This document shows positions 37,071 through 49,200 of a stretch of 64,000 nucleotides of DNA, piece after piece. Within the stretch, counting starts at the first letter, position 1; each line of letters begins with the position of its first letter. The stretch is from Anastatus disparis (taxonomy: Eukaryota > Arthropoda > Insecta > Hymenoptera > Eupelmidae), in NCBI GenBank assembly GCA_017163975.1, contig JAFFSR010000237.1:5084001-5148000 (forward strand), in the 5' to 3' direction. Made by a program: the position numbers and the translations under genes. The notes under the pieces are model-generated. The model saw nothing but the letters and a program-made list of their open reading frames with translations, made no database searches and had not been told where the DNA came from.

Positions 37071-40000
37071 ATTTTTATTCTTTAAAAAAAATAACAAAAA
37101 AGATTCGTTTATCACAATGAATTTATCATCCAACTAGCGTTCCGACATCTATGCCTCGGATTTGTCGAGATTCGAAACACAAGAGACTTACGAGTTATAT
37201 ATATATATTTTTTTAACTGAAATTAAATTATATTGATTAAATTGTCATTTTTTAAGTTTCATTGTATGGATGATGTATCGTTCTACGATCGATCTTGTTA
37301 TCAAGTATTTAGAGAGAAAAAAAGTGTCTCCAATGCTTCGATCGTCCGAAGCCCGCTTCGGAATGTCTTGTACAAATCGATCTTTACTTTTTTTTTTTAT
37401 TTTGGCAAGGGATTTATAATCGCGCTATTTTTTTCATCAAATAAATCGATTAAACGCGATTTTTTTTTCTTATACGTCCTTTACTTTTCCTTCGATTTAT
37501 TTTTTTCAATTAATTCAATCACAATTGCAACAAATACAATAAAGTTTTATTTTTTTTTTATTAAGTTTACTTAATCCGCACGCACACATGCACGAGATCG
37601 TTAGCACATTTACCTAACTATAAATCGCGTCTCTGGCTAATATTATTTAATAATTACTATACTAGATTACAAGTTTTTTCTTTTATTTTTAATCGTTATA
37701 TTAATAATTTACATTGAAAATTCACTCGAGCCGCGCAATGATCGTTTTTTTTTTTTTTTTCTTTATTTTGGCTCGAAAAAAATGTTTTTTTTTTAATTTT
37801 ATTTGGAGGATTGGCACAACGTTGACCCTTTTATTTTTTTTTATTCTTTCGCGATTCGATTCGATTATTATAGAAAAAATCTAGAATTATCCTGAATTAC
37901 CCGTAATTTTATCGTAAACATTAACTTGTTAGATTCGATTACTTTTCTTCTTATTTTTTTTTTTTTTTTTGTTATTCTTTTTAACTTCCTTTGACTGCAT
38001 GATTTCTCCTATATAAATTTACAAGGATGGTGTAACGAAATGAAGAAAAAAAATATTGAAATGCAATGGCGAGCTCATGTATACGTGTACATTATACGTG
38101 CACATCTGTGTTTATAGTTTCATAAAACCTTTTTTTTTTATTATGTTTCTCCCTTTGAATCTTAAATACGTGTCTTATCTTCCATCTGTACAAAATGTCG
38201 TTTAATGTTCGCTTGCATTTGTATGATACTATAAAATTGATTTCTATGAAATAAGGGGAAATGAGAAGTGCGCACCTAAAATTTTTTTTTTCTATACTTC
38301 TTATTGATTTTTTTGAAATTTCTGTAACTTATTCGAGCTTATCACTTTCATTTCATAATCGAGAAGAATTTCGGTATTGATTAGAAGTTTTTATTCCAAA
38401 TCCCAACCATTTTCTGTTTCTATTCTTTTTTTATCTTTCCACATGATGACTACGATGCTTGTTAAAAATGTTTACGTTGCCCCTAAATAATTGGCACTGG
38501 TATATTATAAATTAATACAACTTTGATACGATTTTAATATGACAGATCGATTTTTCTTTTTTATTTCTAAACGATCAAATGATACTTCGATCGCATTAAC
38601 ATGACTAAAAAATTTGTTATCGGTGTTATGTTTTAATTCGTGATTTCATTTTTATTTTATTTTTGTTGTATGTTTAAAAAATGCAGATAATGTTATCACT
38701 GTGCAATCATCGTGCAAGTTGCAATTATAAACCACTATATCGCTTTTTTTTATTAATCGTGTAGAAAAATGAGGCGTACAAAAACTTGTGCACTGTTTTA
38801 TTTTTTTTTACTTTTGGTGGATCAATACCTTGCATATTACTTTTATTTAAACATTGTTTTTTTTCATTTATTTTTAATCTATCGTTCACTTGGTTTACTT
38901 ATGGAAGAACGGAATAAAAAATCATTTTTCTTTTTCTTCCTAAGCAGTGATCATCAAATCGGAGGACTTTATTAATATGTGAAAAAATTCGATCGTATTA
39001 CTCTTATACGTTACGATTGTTCACTATATAACAATTAGTGCAAGTAATGAAATGTTTTTTTAAAAAAAGTTTGAGGAAAAAGATGCCGGTTGTCTTTATT
39101 TTATTATTTTTCCTTTTTCATTTTTAAAAATCTGATGAATGACCCACGCAATAAGAGTCTGATTGTCTTAACAGTAGTACTTAGTAGTTTTACAGTGAAT
39201 TAAGAAATTTTATTACTAAATAGTCATGTAAAATGTAATAATTATACCCTTTTTTTCTTTTAACAAATAGATTTTTCGTTTTCGGTTTTTTTCATTTTTG
39301 TTTTATTTCAAAATCCTTGGATGTTGTATGAAATGCGACGAGTTGCGATAATTTATTTTTTTTCAATTTTCTTTCGTTCACGACGAGCAAGAGAACGAGA
39401 GGGACAATAAAAAATTAAAAATAAAAAGAAAAATTTACAAGATGGAAAGTAATGTAAAAATGTTTCTTATATGGATCTACAAAAAGCAACACTTTTGTCC
39501 ACCTTTTACGACGTTTAAAAGTTTTCGTTAGATGAAGAAAGTAGAAGATGAAGGAAATGGGAAGGAATTGGGAGCTAAGTTTGTGTTCTTGTTAGAGCAG
39601 CAAGCTAAGTTTACTTACAAGCCTTTTTTTTTTACTCTCACTTATATCCCTTTGACTTGAAGCTGCTTACTACTACTGGTCGTTACGCCGTTGAAGTCAA
39701 GTGTTACAAGCAAGTCTTAAGCTTAGAGCAAATAAGCACACGTTAGCTTGGCTAGATTTTTTTTCCCTTTCTAAAAAAGAAATAAAAAATTTTTTTTTCT
39801 CTGTTTAAAACATGCACTTTTCCTTGGGAAAAAGTCTGCTCTAAATAACAAGTTGGTAAAAAGGCATTTTCGATCGATCCAAGTAATTAACGCTGCGAAT
39901 AGCTACCAACCTCTTTTTTTTCCTTTATTTCGTCTCTCTCCTTTTTCTTTTACTTGAATTACTCAAAATAGGTTTAGTTCATTTCTAAATTTTCTACTTT

Positions 40001-43000
40001 TCTTGGTATGAATATGGAAAAAATAAGAAAGTTTTGTAGGTAAATCTAAAAAAATCCTTGCCGATGAAATGAATAAAAAAGCGTTTGCATGATGAAATTT
40101 TCCTTAATTCTTTTTTTCAACAAAGAATTAAAAAGTAAAAACGAAAAAAAGAATCTGTAGGTATACTTGCTTTTTCTTTTATTTTTTATAAAATCTCATA
40201 TTTAATCGGAACAGTCCGAAAGAAGTAAGTGGGCAGTAACAAAATTTCGTGCTCACGTTTGCACTTGGCTTATGTTCTATTTCTTATTTATTTTTTTCTT
40301 CTTGTATTTTTCTGTCCAAAAAGAGGAAAGATCTATTTCATTTTTAGTTTGGTAAAACGTCAGCAGTTAATTTTGTTTCCTCGTACTCCTCAAGATCTCC
40401 AACACGCACGCTTGATCGAACAACGCCAAAATGAAATTTTTCCTTTTTTACCTTTTCTTATTTTTTCTTTCTTATTCTGCTCCTGAGTTCTAAAGAAAAA
40501 AAATCTAAGGTGAGAAAAGAAAACTCTCAACAATCAACGATTTTCAAGGTGTAAAAGTTCTACGTACGTTTCCTTTTTTTTTCTTGAGTTCTTGATTTAC
40601 TTTCTAATCCTTGTTGTATATCTCGCTAAGAACAAATTATCTGTTGTGTAATAATCGTTCTCTTAATTTTGTTTAGTTTTTTTAATCCAGTTACATTGCT
40701 TTAGAAATTTTTTGAAGTAGAGCAATTAAAAATTGGATATTAAAAGTTATTCTTTTCATACAGTATTGTTAAGTTATTAGAAAATTAAAAGAAACAAATT
40801 AAAACTCGATATTGTTATGTTCTTTTTTATTAAAAAGTTCATAATTTTTGTTCAACTTCTTTAAAACTTCATGATGAGAATACACGTGTGCCGGTGATAA
40901 ATTAAATTGTAGTAGTCAAGTTCATATTATAAAAAATTAATCATTTAACTACTTTCAATTACTGTAAAGATGATTTTCATTACTTTCCCATACTTGAAAA
41001 CACCATAGATGGACAATGATCGTTTAACTAAAATGTAATCTCGAAAAATGGATCAACACATTATTTTTAAACAGGAAGATGTATGCATCGATTGATGATA
41101 AACAATACCGTCCCATGGCAGTTAATGATACATGCTAAACATCAAATTTGATATACAATCATGTTTAAGCAGTCTCTACGGGATGTCGACTTTTTATTTG
41201 ACACTGGAGCTTTAAAGGAAAACAGAACTGTTATTTCGTTTACTCTTAAAGCTCTTTATTATACTTTTTAAAAAGTCTCTGATTTTTCTTCTTCTTTAAT
41301 GGACGGTTCTCTTCTTCGACGAGAAATTAAATTTCGTATATATAAAGGATTTTTTAGCCTTAAAGTAAATTGCTACACGAGCGGTTTTTATTTTTATGCT
41401 GTTGCAATGATTGACTTATTATTTATTCACTCAAATCGAAAGACTTGTTGTTGTTTCCTTTTTATATTTCATGTTCGATATCGACGCTTTGATAATTAGC
41501 ATCGTTCGGTGCTTTTTTTTTAATTTTCTTCTTTTATAAATTCTAAATAAGCTTAAAAAAAGACATCGTTGCAATAAGTTGTTTTATGTTTTCATTTTTT
41601 GTTCACTTCCATTTTTTGTATTGGCTCTATTATATGCAATTAAATTTTCTTCTTGAGAAGGCAGGAAGACAGGGTTTGTTTATTTTTACTTTTTTTCACT
41701 ATTTTTTTTTATATTAATTTTTCTTTACTTCGTACGCGACTATTTTGAAAAAATATGAATATTATTCGATCGTCGGGAACACACTGTGAATTTAATTTAT
41801 CTCAATTATCATTATTATTATGAACTCATCGTCTTGTGAAAATTTATTTTCAATAAATTGACGTGACAAGCTATTATTATTTTTTTTTCTTTTTTTTTCT
41901 TTGTTGATGATAGATTGCTTGACGAATTTCTCGTATTGTTGGTTTTTCTTAGTTTTTTCTTTTTTTTTCTATAGATTTTATTACTAGAGGTTTCGGCAGC
42001 TTTCTGATATTATTATTCGTGAAAGGAGAAAAAAAATCTTTTTTTTTTTTTTTTAATACAAGCACTAATGTTGGAAAGTCACTTGGCACACACTTACGAG
42101 GTATGATTTAAATATTGATATTAAAATTTTAATACTTATTCAGTTAGTGGCAATTCTATCAACTTTGCGATTGAATGAATGATCGATGGAATAAAAAAAA
42201 AATTGAAAGTTTCTGAATTTATAAAATTTATATTTTTATCAGTTGATTATTATATGTATATATTAAGTCACATAAAATCACGAATATACGAATTTCATTG
42301 TATACAAAGTCATATATAAAACAAAATTATTGTTGTACTATACAATTGAAATATATTAATGCACACGATTATAAATTGATTGTATATAGTAATAGGTATT
42401 TGTGTGAATGTACGTATAGGGAAATAATACATAACGTATAATGTGAACTTTGTATCAATTATGCGTAAGGGTATTCATGATCATATTTAACTTAATATAA
42501 CTACACACAACTATAGAAACTGATAAAGTGGATATTGAAAAGTTTAAGTTTTAACGCTCAAAATAATTTTCAAAAAAGGTTCAATCAGAATAGCCTAGAA
42601 TTTTGTTAGAATATCTAAAGTATTGTGACTGAACCTGTTTTGAAAATTTATACTAATTATTTGTACAATTATATGTATGATTTTACAACCGACTTTATAA
42701 ACATTTACAAAATATTTAGAGTAAGAAATAAAAAAAAACCAAAATAAATAAGTGCATTTACTGAAATTGTAATGAAATATGAAAGAAAAGCTTTCTAATT
42801 GTAGAAACTATTATAAACAGCGCGCGACGTGCGAATTATGCGGTGCGCTATATAAACGCTTCGTTTATTATGAATGGATAATATATATAATATATATATT
42901 CATATATATATTTATATATATGTATACGTATGAAGAAAATCGTTATGGGAAGACGCATGATTGATTGGGCTCTCTTTTTGTATGACACGTTTATATACGG

Positions 43001-44419
43001 ACAAGCCCTACAAAACATACAAAACACAATGCCCGTCCTTTACTCTTTTATTTTCTTTTATATACACATATATATCTTTCTTTCTTTTTTTTTTCGTTAC
43101 TCCTTTGTCTTTATTATATATGTGTATTTATATGTGCCGAGGAGAGGAAGAGAGAAAGAGATAGATAGAGAAAGATAGATAGAGATAGAGTGAGAGAGAG
43201 CGCACCGGCACACGCTTTTATACATTTTTTTTTTTTTTTTTGAGCATGAAAGAGATTTTTGCTTATTACAATTACCGGTCAGTCGATCGAGAAAAGAAAA
43301 ACTTTGGTTTAAGCGCACGCGTTTTTTTCCTTTTACGTTTGACAATATATTATTATTTATTTTCTTTTATAACAACAATCAAACCCCCTTTTATATACCC
43401 ATACACACATACAGAAATTCGTACCTTCTTTTGAAATAAGTCGCGTCATCACGCGTTATCGTCTTTATTTGGTTTTTTCTATTTTTTTTTTTTATTATTT
43501 CTTTCATTGTCATTCTTTCGATTATCAATCACGGCTATAAACGTGTGTTTTTTTTTCTTTATTCGATATACATGTACCAATAATTAGCGATTCTTTTCTT
43601 TAATTTTTCTATATACTTTATTTTTAGTTTATTTTTTTTTTTAATATCGCTTATGCAACATTTATACCAAAACCCGAGAATTATACAAATTTTTTTTTTT
43701 ACTTCAAACCATTTGAAAACTTCTATTCACTTTTATTTGTTTTTAATATTCTTCTCTGAATTTAATTATACCTTTAATGCACCTTATACGCTTAATATTT
43801 TGTTTAATGTCCTGTGTTTACCAGTTATTGTTTTTAACCCTTGTTTAATTATTTTCTTTTATTAATAAATATCAATATTATATGCCACGTTTCTTTTTCA
43901 TTTATTAAATTGTTATTTCGTTTAATTGTTTTTTTTTTTATAAGTTACACATCATCGATTATAGACCGACGCAAAACCTTTACAGAATCCCTTTTTATTT
44001 TAACATCTTATACAAATTTTTTCTGCCTTTCATTAATGAATCATTCATAATAGCGGCTTTTTTTATAATCAAAATTGCCCATTCATTTTATTATATTTAT
44101 TTTATTTTATTTTTCTTAAAAAGGTATACAACTCGATGCTTTGCCTCGAAAAACTATAAATATACATTTTGTTTCTAAAAAAGTTTGTCCCTTATTTTTT
44201 TTCATATTTTGGCTGTGTTTAAAAAAATTTTCTTGCGCTTTTTTTGTAAATCTTGTGTATATTATATATATAATTATTCGACAAAGTGTGAACAAGATGA
44301 ATAAGAATACAAGGAGTTGCACAAATAAATAAAGAAAAAAAAATAAAACAAAAGATAGATCGCGAAAGAGTAAATTTCGAAAGGAGAAACAACAAAAAAA
44401 AAACAATAATAATAATAAA

Positions 44420-44552
44420 AAAAAGGCGGACGGTCAGTGCACTCATGCGCTATAACAGCTAACGCTCGCTTCGTCGTCTACTCGGCGCCGGCAAAATAGC
44501 TCTACACGAGAGGGAGAGAGAGAATGTTATATAGAGAAAAGAGAATATATGT

Positions 44553-44615
<63 letters not shown>

Positions 44616-44820
44616 TACATATATATAAGAGAGACGACGCGACTCTCGCTAAAGTATCGATCGCTTAGCTCTTCTCTTCTTCTCTGGTCTGGCGTTGGGT
44701 TCTCTCATATGTATATATGTATATATATAGCTTTGCTTCTCTCTGTATTACTGGACAAACTTTAGCTTTTGTGCTTGCTGCTTTTGCTGCTTATAACTCG
44801 CAGTCGTCCACGTGTGTGAC
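44420..44820. other. GC-richer islet around a long (AT)n tract
   Basis: CpG-containing sequence at about 44425-44510 (including CTCGGCGCCGGC) and about 44630-44820 flanks the (AT)n run. It stands out from the surrounding T-rich DNA. It could be a promoter, a transcribed non-coding region or a receptor 3' UTR element. Nothing in the sequence decides between these. Confidence 0.35.
44555..44609. repeat. (AT)27 microsatellite
   Basis: Uninterrupted AT run of 55 nt, followed by imperfect ATATAC repeats. Confidence 0.97.
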
Positions 44821-46272
44821 ACTATATATCTCATATACTATATAAGGGTTTTTTTTCTTTTTATTTTATTTTTTTTTCTTTTTGTTTTTTGAGGCTTTTG
44901 GCTTGGCCTTCGCTTCATGCTGATGCTCCTTCTAAGATTCAAAGTGACGCTTGTATGAAAAAAAACTACGTCAGCTTTTCTTTTTGTTTTTTTCCTTTAA
45001 CATTCACAGTTTATACTAGATATATTCCATTTTTCTTTTTTTTTCCACTTTGGTTAATGGTATTTAACAATAACATTTGACTAGTTTTTTGGTGATTAAA
45101 CGTGAGACTTTACTTTTTGGCACGTTAATTTAAGCGTTTGCGCAACTTTGGCACATTGGCTTCATTTTTTTTAAACGAAGGCCTTTCTTTACTATTTTAT
45201 TATGTTGACAAAAATTTGGCAGTTGGCGTTTACAAAATAAAAAAAAAAGAATAGGAAAAATAAATTGTCCCTTAGGTATTTTTGTTTTTTTTTCACTCTC
45301 CCTCTCGCGTTCTTACCTTAACATTTGTCGCAAATTCCATTCCTTATTTATAACGTATTTATACTTCTAGGTTTTTTATTTATATGAGTTTTTGTAATGA
45401 AAGGGGAATGGTTAAGTGAAATGTGTGTTTATTGGAATATTTTTTGTTATTTTTTTTTTTTGCTTTTTGCGCGTGTACAAGGTTCTTTTATACGAATAAA
45501 CTTAACGCGAGTTTTCTCTTATAAAATCGGCAGTTCGGGATTTCTGTTTTCTTAGTTATTTTTTTTTAATGTTAATTTTTTTTTCACTATTTTTACTTGT
45601 TTTTTTTATTTTTATTTTTTTATTACTCCTTCAATAATCTTCGACTTTTAGTAAAACGCCGCATGTATGAGAAACGACGAGTTATTTTCTATAAGCCTTT
45701 ATTTTTTTTTTTTTACGTATGAAACCATGATTTACAAAAATACGAGTACGCGCTCTGCCGCGGATATTTGGCACTTTTTGTCCCTCTCTCATTTTTCTTT
45801 ATTTTTTTTTAATCCGTCGTTTTCTTATTTTTTTTTTATTCTTCGTTTAATCAAATGCTTCCTCCTTTTTTTTATTTAATAATTCTTGCAATGTGTATTT
45901 TCTCTGCGGGGGTATGGAGCGCTTAGCGCAAGAACATTAGTTTCTTTTTTTTTTATTAATTATCTATATTTATATATATATATGTTTCCCGCTGGTCGGC
46001 AAGAGAGCGATCGAACGACACGTTTTTTGAAAGGAAAAAATTTCTTTTCATAATTTCTTTTTATTCCTTTCAGTTTATATATTTTTTTCTTACGCTGCTC
46101 TTTAATTACTTAACGCTTTTAAATTGCAACGTATAGACACGATGGCTTTATATTTTTTTTCTTATTTTTTCATTAATTATTATTCCCAGAAACGTGCTGG
46201 TGCTGAAAGCCTATCACCGATTAAATCAGTAACGATAACGCGACGATTAACATCGTCACGTAAAGCGATTGA

Positions 46273-49200
46273 CTAGTCTTCCTCGAAATTCATATTTAAC
46301 AGCATCATTTTCTTTTTGGCTATTTTACTGTACTTTATGTCAATTGGCTTTGTTGTATCGTATAGACTCGGTGCTTGTAATATTATAAGGGCAGTGCCAA
46401 CTATACAGGCTATCGTAAATAGCCAAAGGAAAATCCTGTCTATCACCATTGCCACGTATTTCCAGTCCTCTTCCACCTGTAACACAAATAAGATTTACAA
46501 TTTTTTTTTTAATAATCTTTATTAATTTATGTTTATATAATTTCTAGCTCCTTTTCATCTCCTGGTGTAAGATTATAAATACAGTTTAAGGAATTTTATT
46601 GAACCACGGATGGATGGATCCTTATAATTGAATTTGATTGAAGGAGGGTACCCATGAGATGATTTGTAAAATTTTAATATGAAAAAGCTTTTATCTTTTC
46701 ATTATAAAGAAATTTATGAAGCTATAAAAACTATAAAATAAATTAGTTAACTTTGCATTAGGAAAAAAAACATTTAGTTATTCGATTAATTTTTCTGAAC
46801 GTCGGGCGAAATCTTGATTTTTTCACTTATTTTTCTATTATAATTATGGATATCCTCTTTTAAATGAAATTACAGTATTTTTTATAAAATGGAATGTTAC
46901 ACCCCCTGTCTTAAAATAACATTCATAAATACTCACGTAATAATGATAATAATCTTTTCTATCAAAAATATTTTTATTTACTAACAACAATATTTACTGT
47001 TGTTATTTGAAAGAAAATCTGTGTATTTGAAAACTTGAAATTGATTATCTTATTCCTTTCATTTATTTTGTTTCTCCTATGTCTTAATCATTTCCCAACC
47101 ACAAGTTTGAAGATATGTTTGCATTGTGTACTCTAAATATGTAAATACATTAAATTATTCAAAGAAAGAAACAAACTGAAATTCTGCGCAGTGCGTAAAC
47201 GGAAGTCATGTGTGCGCGTTATACTACATATCGCAAACTTTCTCAGCCCGCATTTGTCTGGTTACCCAAAGCGACAAAACTATAAAATTGGCTTTAAAAC
47301 GTAAAGTCCACGTTGAAATACAAAAAATATATAAAAAAAAGGAGGAAAAAAGTATAAACGACGTATACTTATCTGATCGGCTTGTTTGGTAGTTTTAGAT
47401 GTTCGGTCGCGCTGAAGCGTAAGAAATTGGCATGGAGTAAAAAAATGGAAAAAAAATTTAAGGATAAGAATAAGAGGGAAAAGCTTGAAATTTTCTCTGT
47501 CTCTCTTTTTTATCTAGTTTCCATATACATATATATGCACGTATGCAAGCGCGCGTGCATAAAGTTGTTAAATCGGCTGAAGCTGCCGAGGTGCATTTGG
47601 CACAAGAGAGCAGTTGTGCAAGCCGCTTGATTCTGCCGCAGTGCGTAGATATATATATGAATATACTTTTCTTCTGATAATTTATTCGAGCTTGCAGTAC
47701 TTTAAGCTCAATATTTTCTACCCTTTTTCATTAAATATGCACGGGGAAAGAAAAAATAATAAAAACTAATATAGAAAGAACAAAAGAAAATAAAACTTTG
47801 ACACTTAACTAATCTCATAATAGTTCTTCAAACTTTCTTTATAAACGTGTAAACAACAAGGCGTAACTAATTTTTTTTTTTATGAATAATGTATTAAATA
47901 AGTCTGTATATACCATAAGCTTATAATAATTTAACGAAAGCTTAACTACACACTAAATTATTTATCCCTTAGATGCGGTTGTTCTGCTAGACTTGTTTTT
48001 ATGCTTCGTGTCTTCACGTTATACACGAAAGATCAATATCAACGCCACATGCCGCGTGAATCCCGCCCTATTTTTCTCTCTTTCTTTCTTTTTTTCTTTT
48101 TTTTTTGCCCTTTTTTTCTATTACTACCTCTTTTTCTCTTTGCCTTTCTTTCTCGCTACTCCTTTCTTTCCTTTGTCACAACGTTGGTACATATAGAGAA
48201 AGGTTTCAATTCGTTGCGGCTGGCTTATCATCAACATTTCAACGTATTAACGAGATTTCTCATCTGTATAAAAGCGCGAACGTTTTCCATGTCAATCGAT
48301 ATTTTCGTTCAAATATTAATTTTCAATAAAGTTGAGAAATTACTGAATTTCAAAACATTGCCGTATATTACCTTTACAAAGTTAAGCGAAAAATTAAAAT
48401 CAATATATGTATATATGTGAAAGTGCAATACAAAAGTCAAACGAGAAATTAACTTAATAAACAATATGAAAATCAAATAACTGGAAAATTTAATAACATT
48501 TTAAAGTGTGCATTTGAAATTATTCACTTTTAATCAATTTTCCTGCTATTTTAATTTTCAATTTTTCATTTCATTAACTTTTTGTTTAAACGATTAAATG
48601 AAAATTCTCCATTTTTAATATCATAATTGATTCCATTGATAAATTTTAAAATGTCATTTAGCTTCAATCTCGAAAATGACAAAGACCATAATACACGAAC
48701 AACTTTAGCATTAAAGCATTTTTCTTCTTCTTCTACGACTTTTTTTTACACTACGAGAATAATAGGATTAAAGAGATAACTATACTAGTAAAAGAGATTG
48801 ACGTCTCTTCGTCATGTTATATAGCTTCTGAAGTATGTCTTGCACGTGTTAACAGGTGGGTAAAAGGTTTTCTTCTTCTTCTTTCTCTCTTTCTTTTTTT
48901 TTTTTGTATGTGTAAAGAAAGTAAAGGCAAGTCATGAGGTTGAGATGAGAGCAGCCGTATAACAGCAGGAGGTATATAGCTTGAAGAATCAAGCCCTTCT
49001 TTATACTCTCTAAGCGCTAAGGCTTGGTTTTAAGAAAAGAAAGAGAGACAGAGAGAAAGAGAAAGAGAGTAAAAGAAGTCGATCGGCCTTAACGCGCGCA
49101 GCCACCTTCAGAGATTGTCGAGGACGTCAAGAAAGTAAGAACGAGAGTAAAAAAGGAAAGAAGAAAGAGAAAGAAAAAGGGAGATTGATGCGAAGCGATC

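Larger units (their letters stand above)
28664..46272. other. 17.6-kb gene-poor region between the small gene and the receptor gene
   Basis: No convincing exon was seen on either strand. Recognised contents are a dispersed repeat copy (28989-29195), a 16-bp inverted repeat (36118-36209), a nested palindrome (37021-37070), (TA)n tracts (35701-35750 and 44555-44609) and GC-richer islets at about 34430-34480, 34760-34820 and 44420-44820. From about 33.6 kb onward the + strand is full of T runs. Most listed-length open frames here are F/L/I/Y/K-rich translations of A/T tracts. The right part probably includes the 3' UTR of the minus-strand receptor gene, whose end I cannot fix. Confidence 0.5.
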
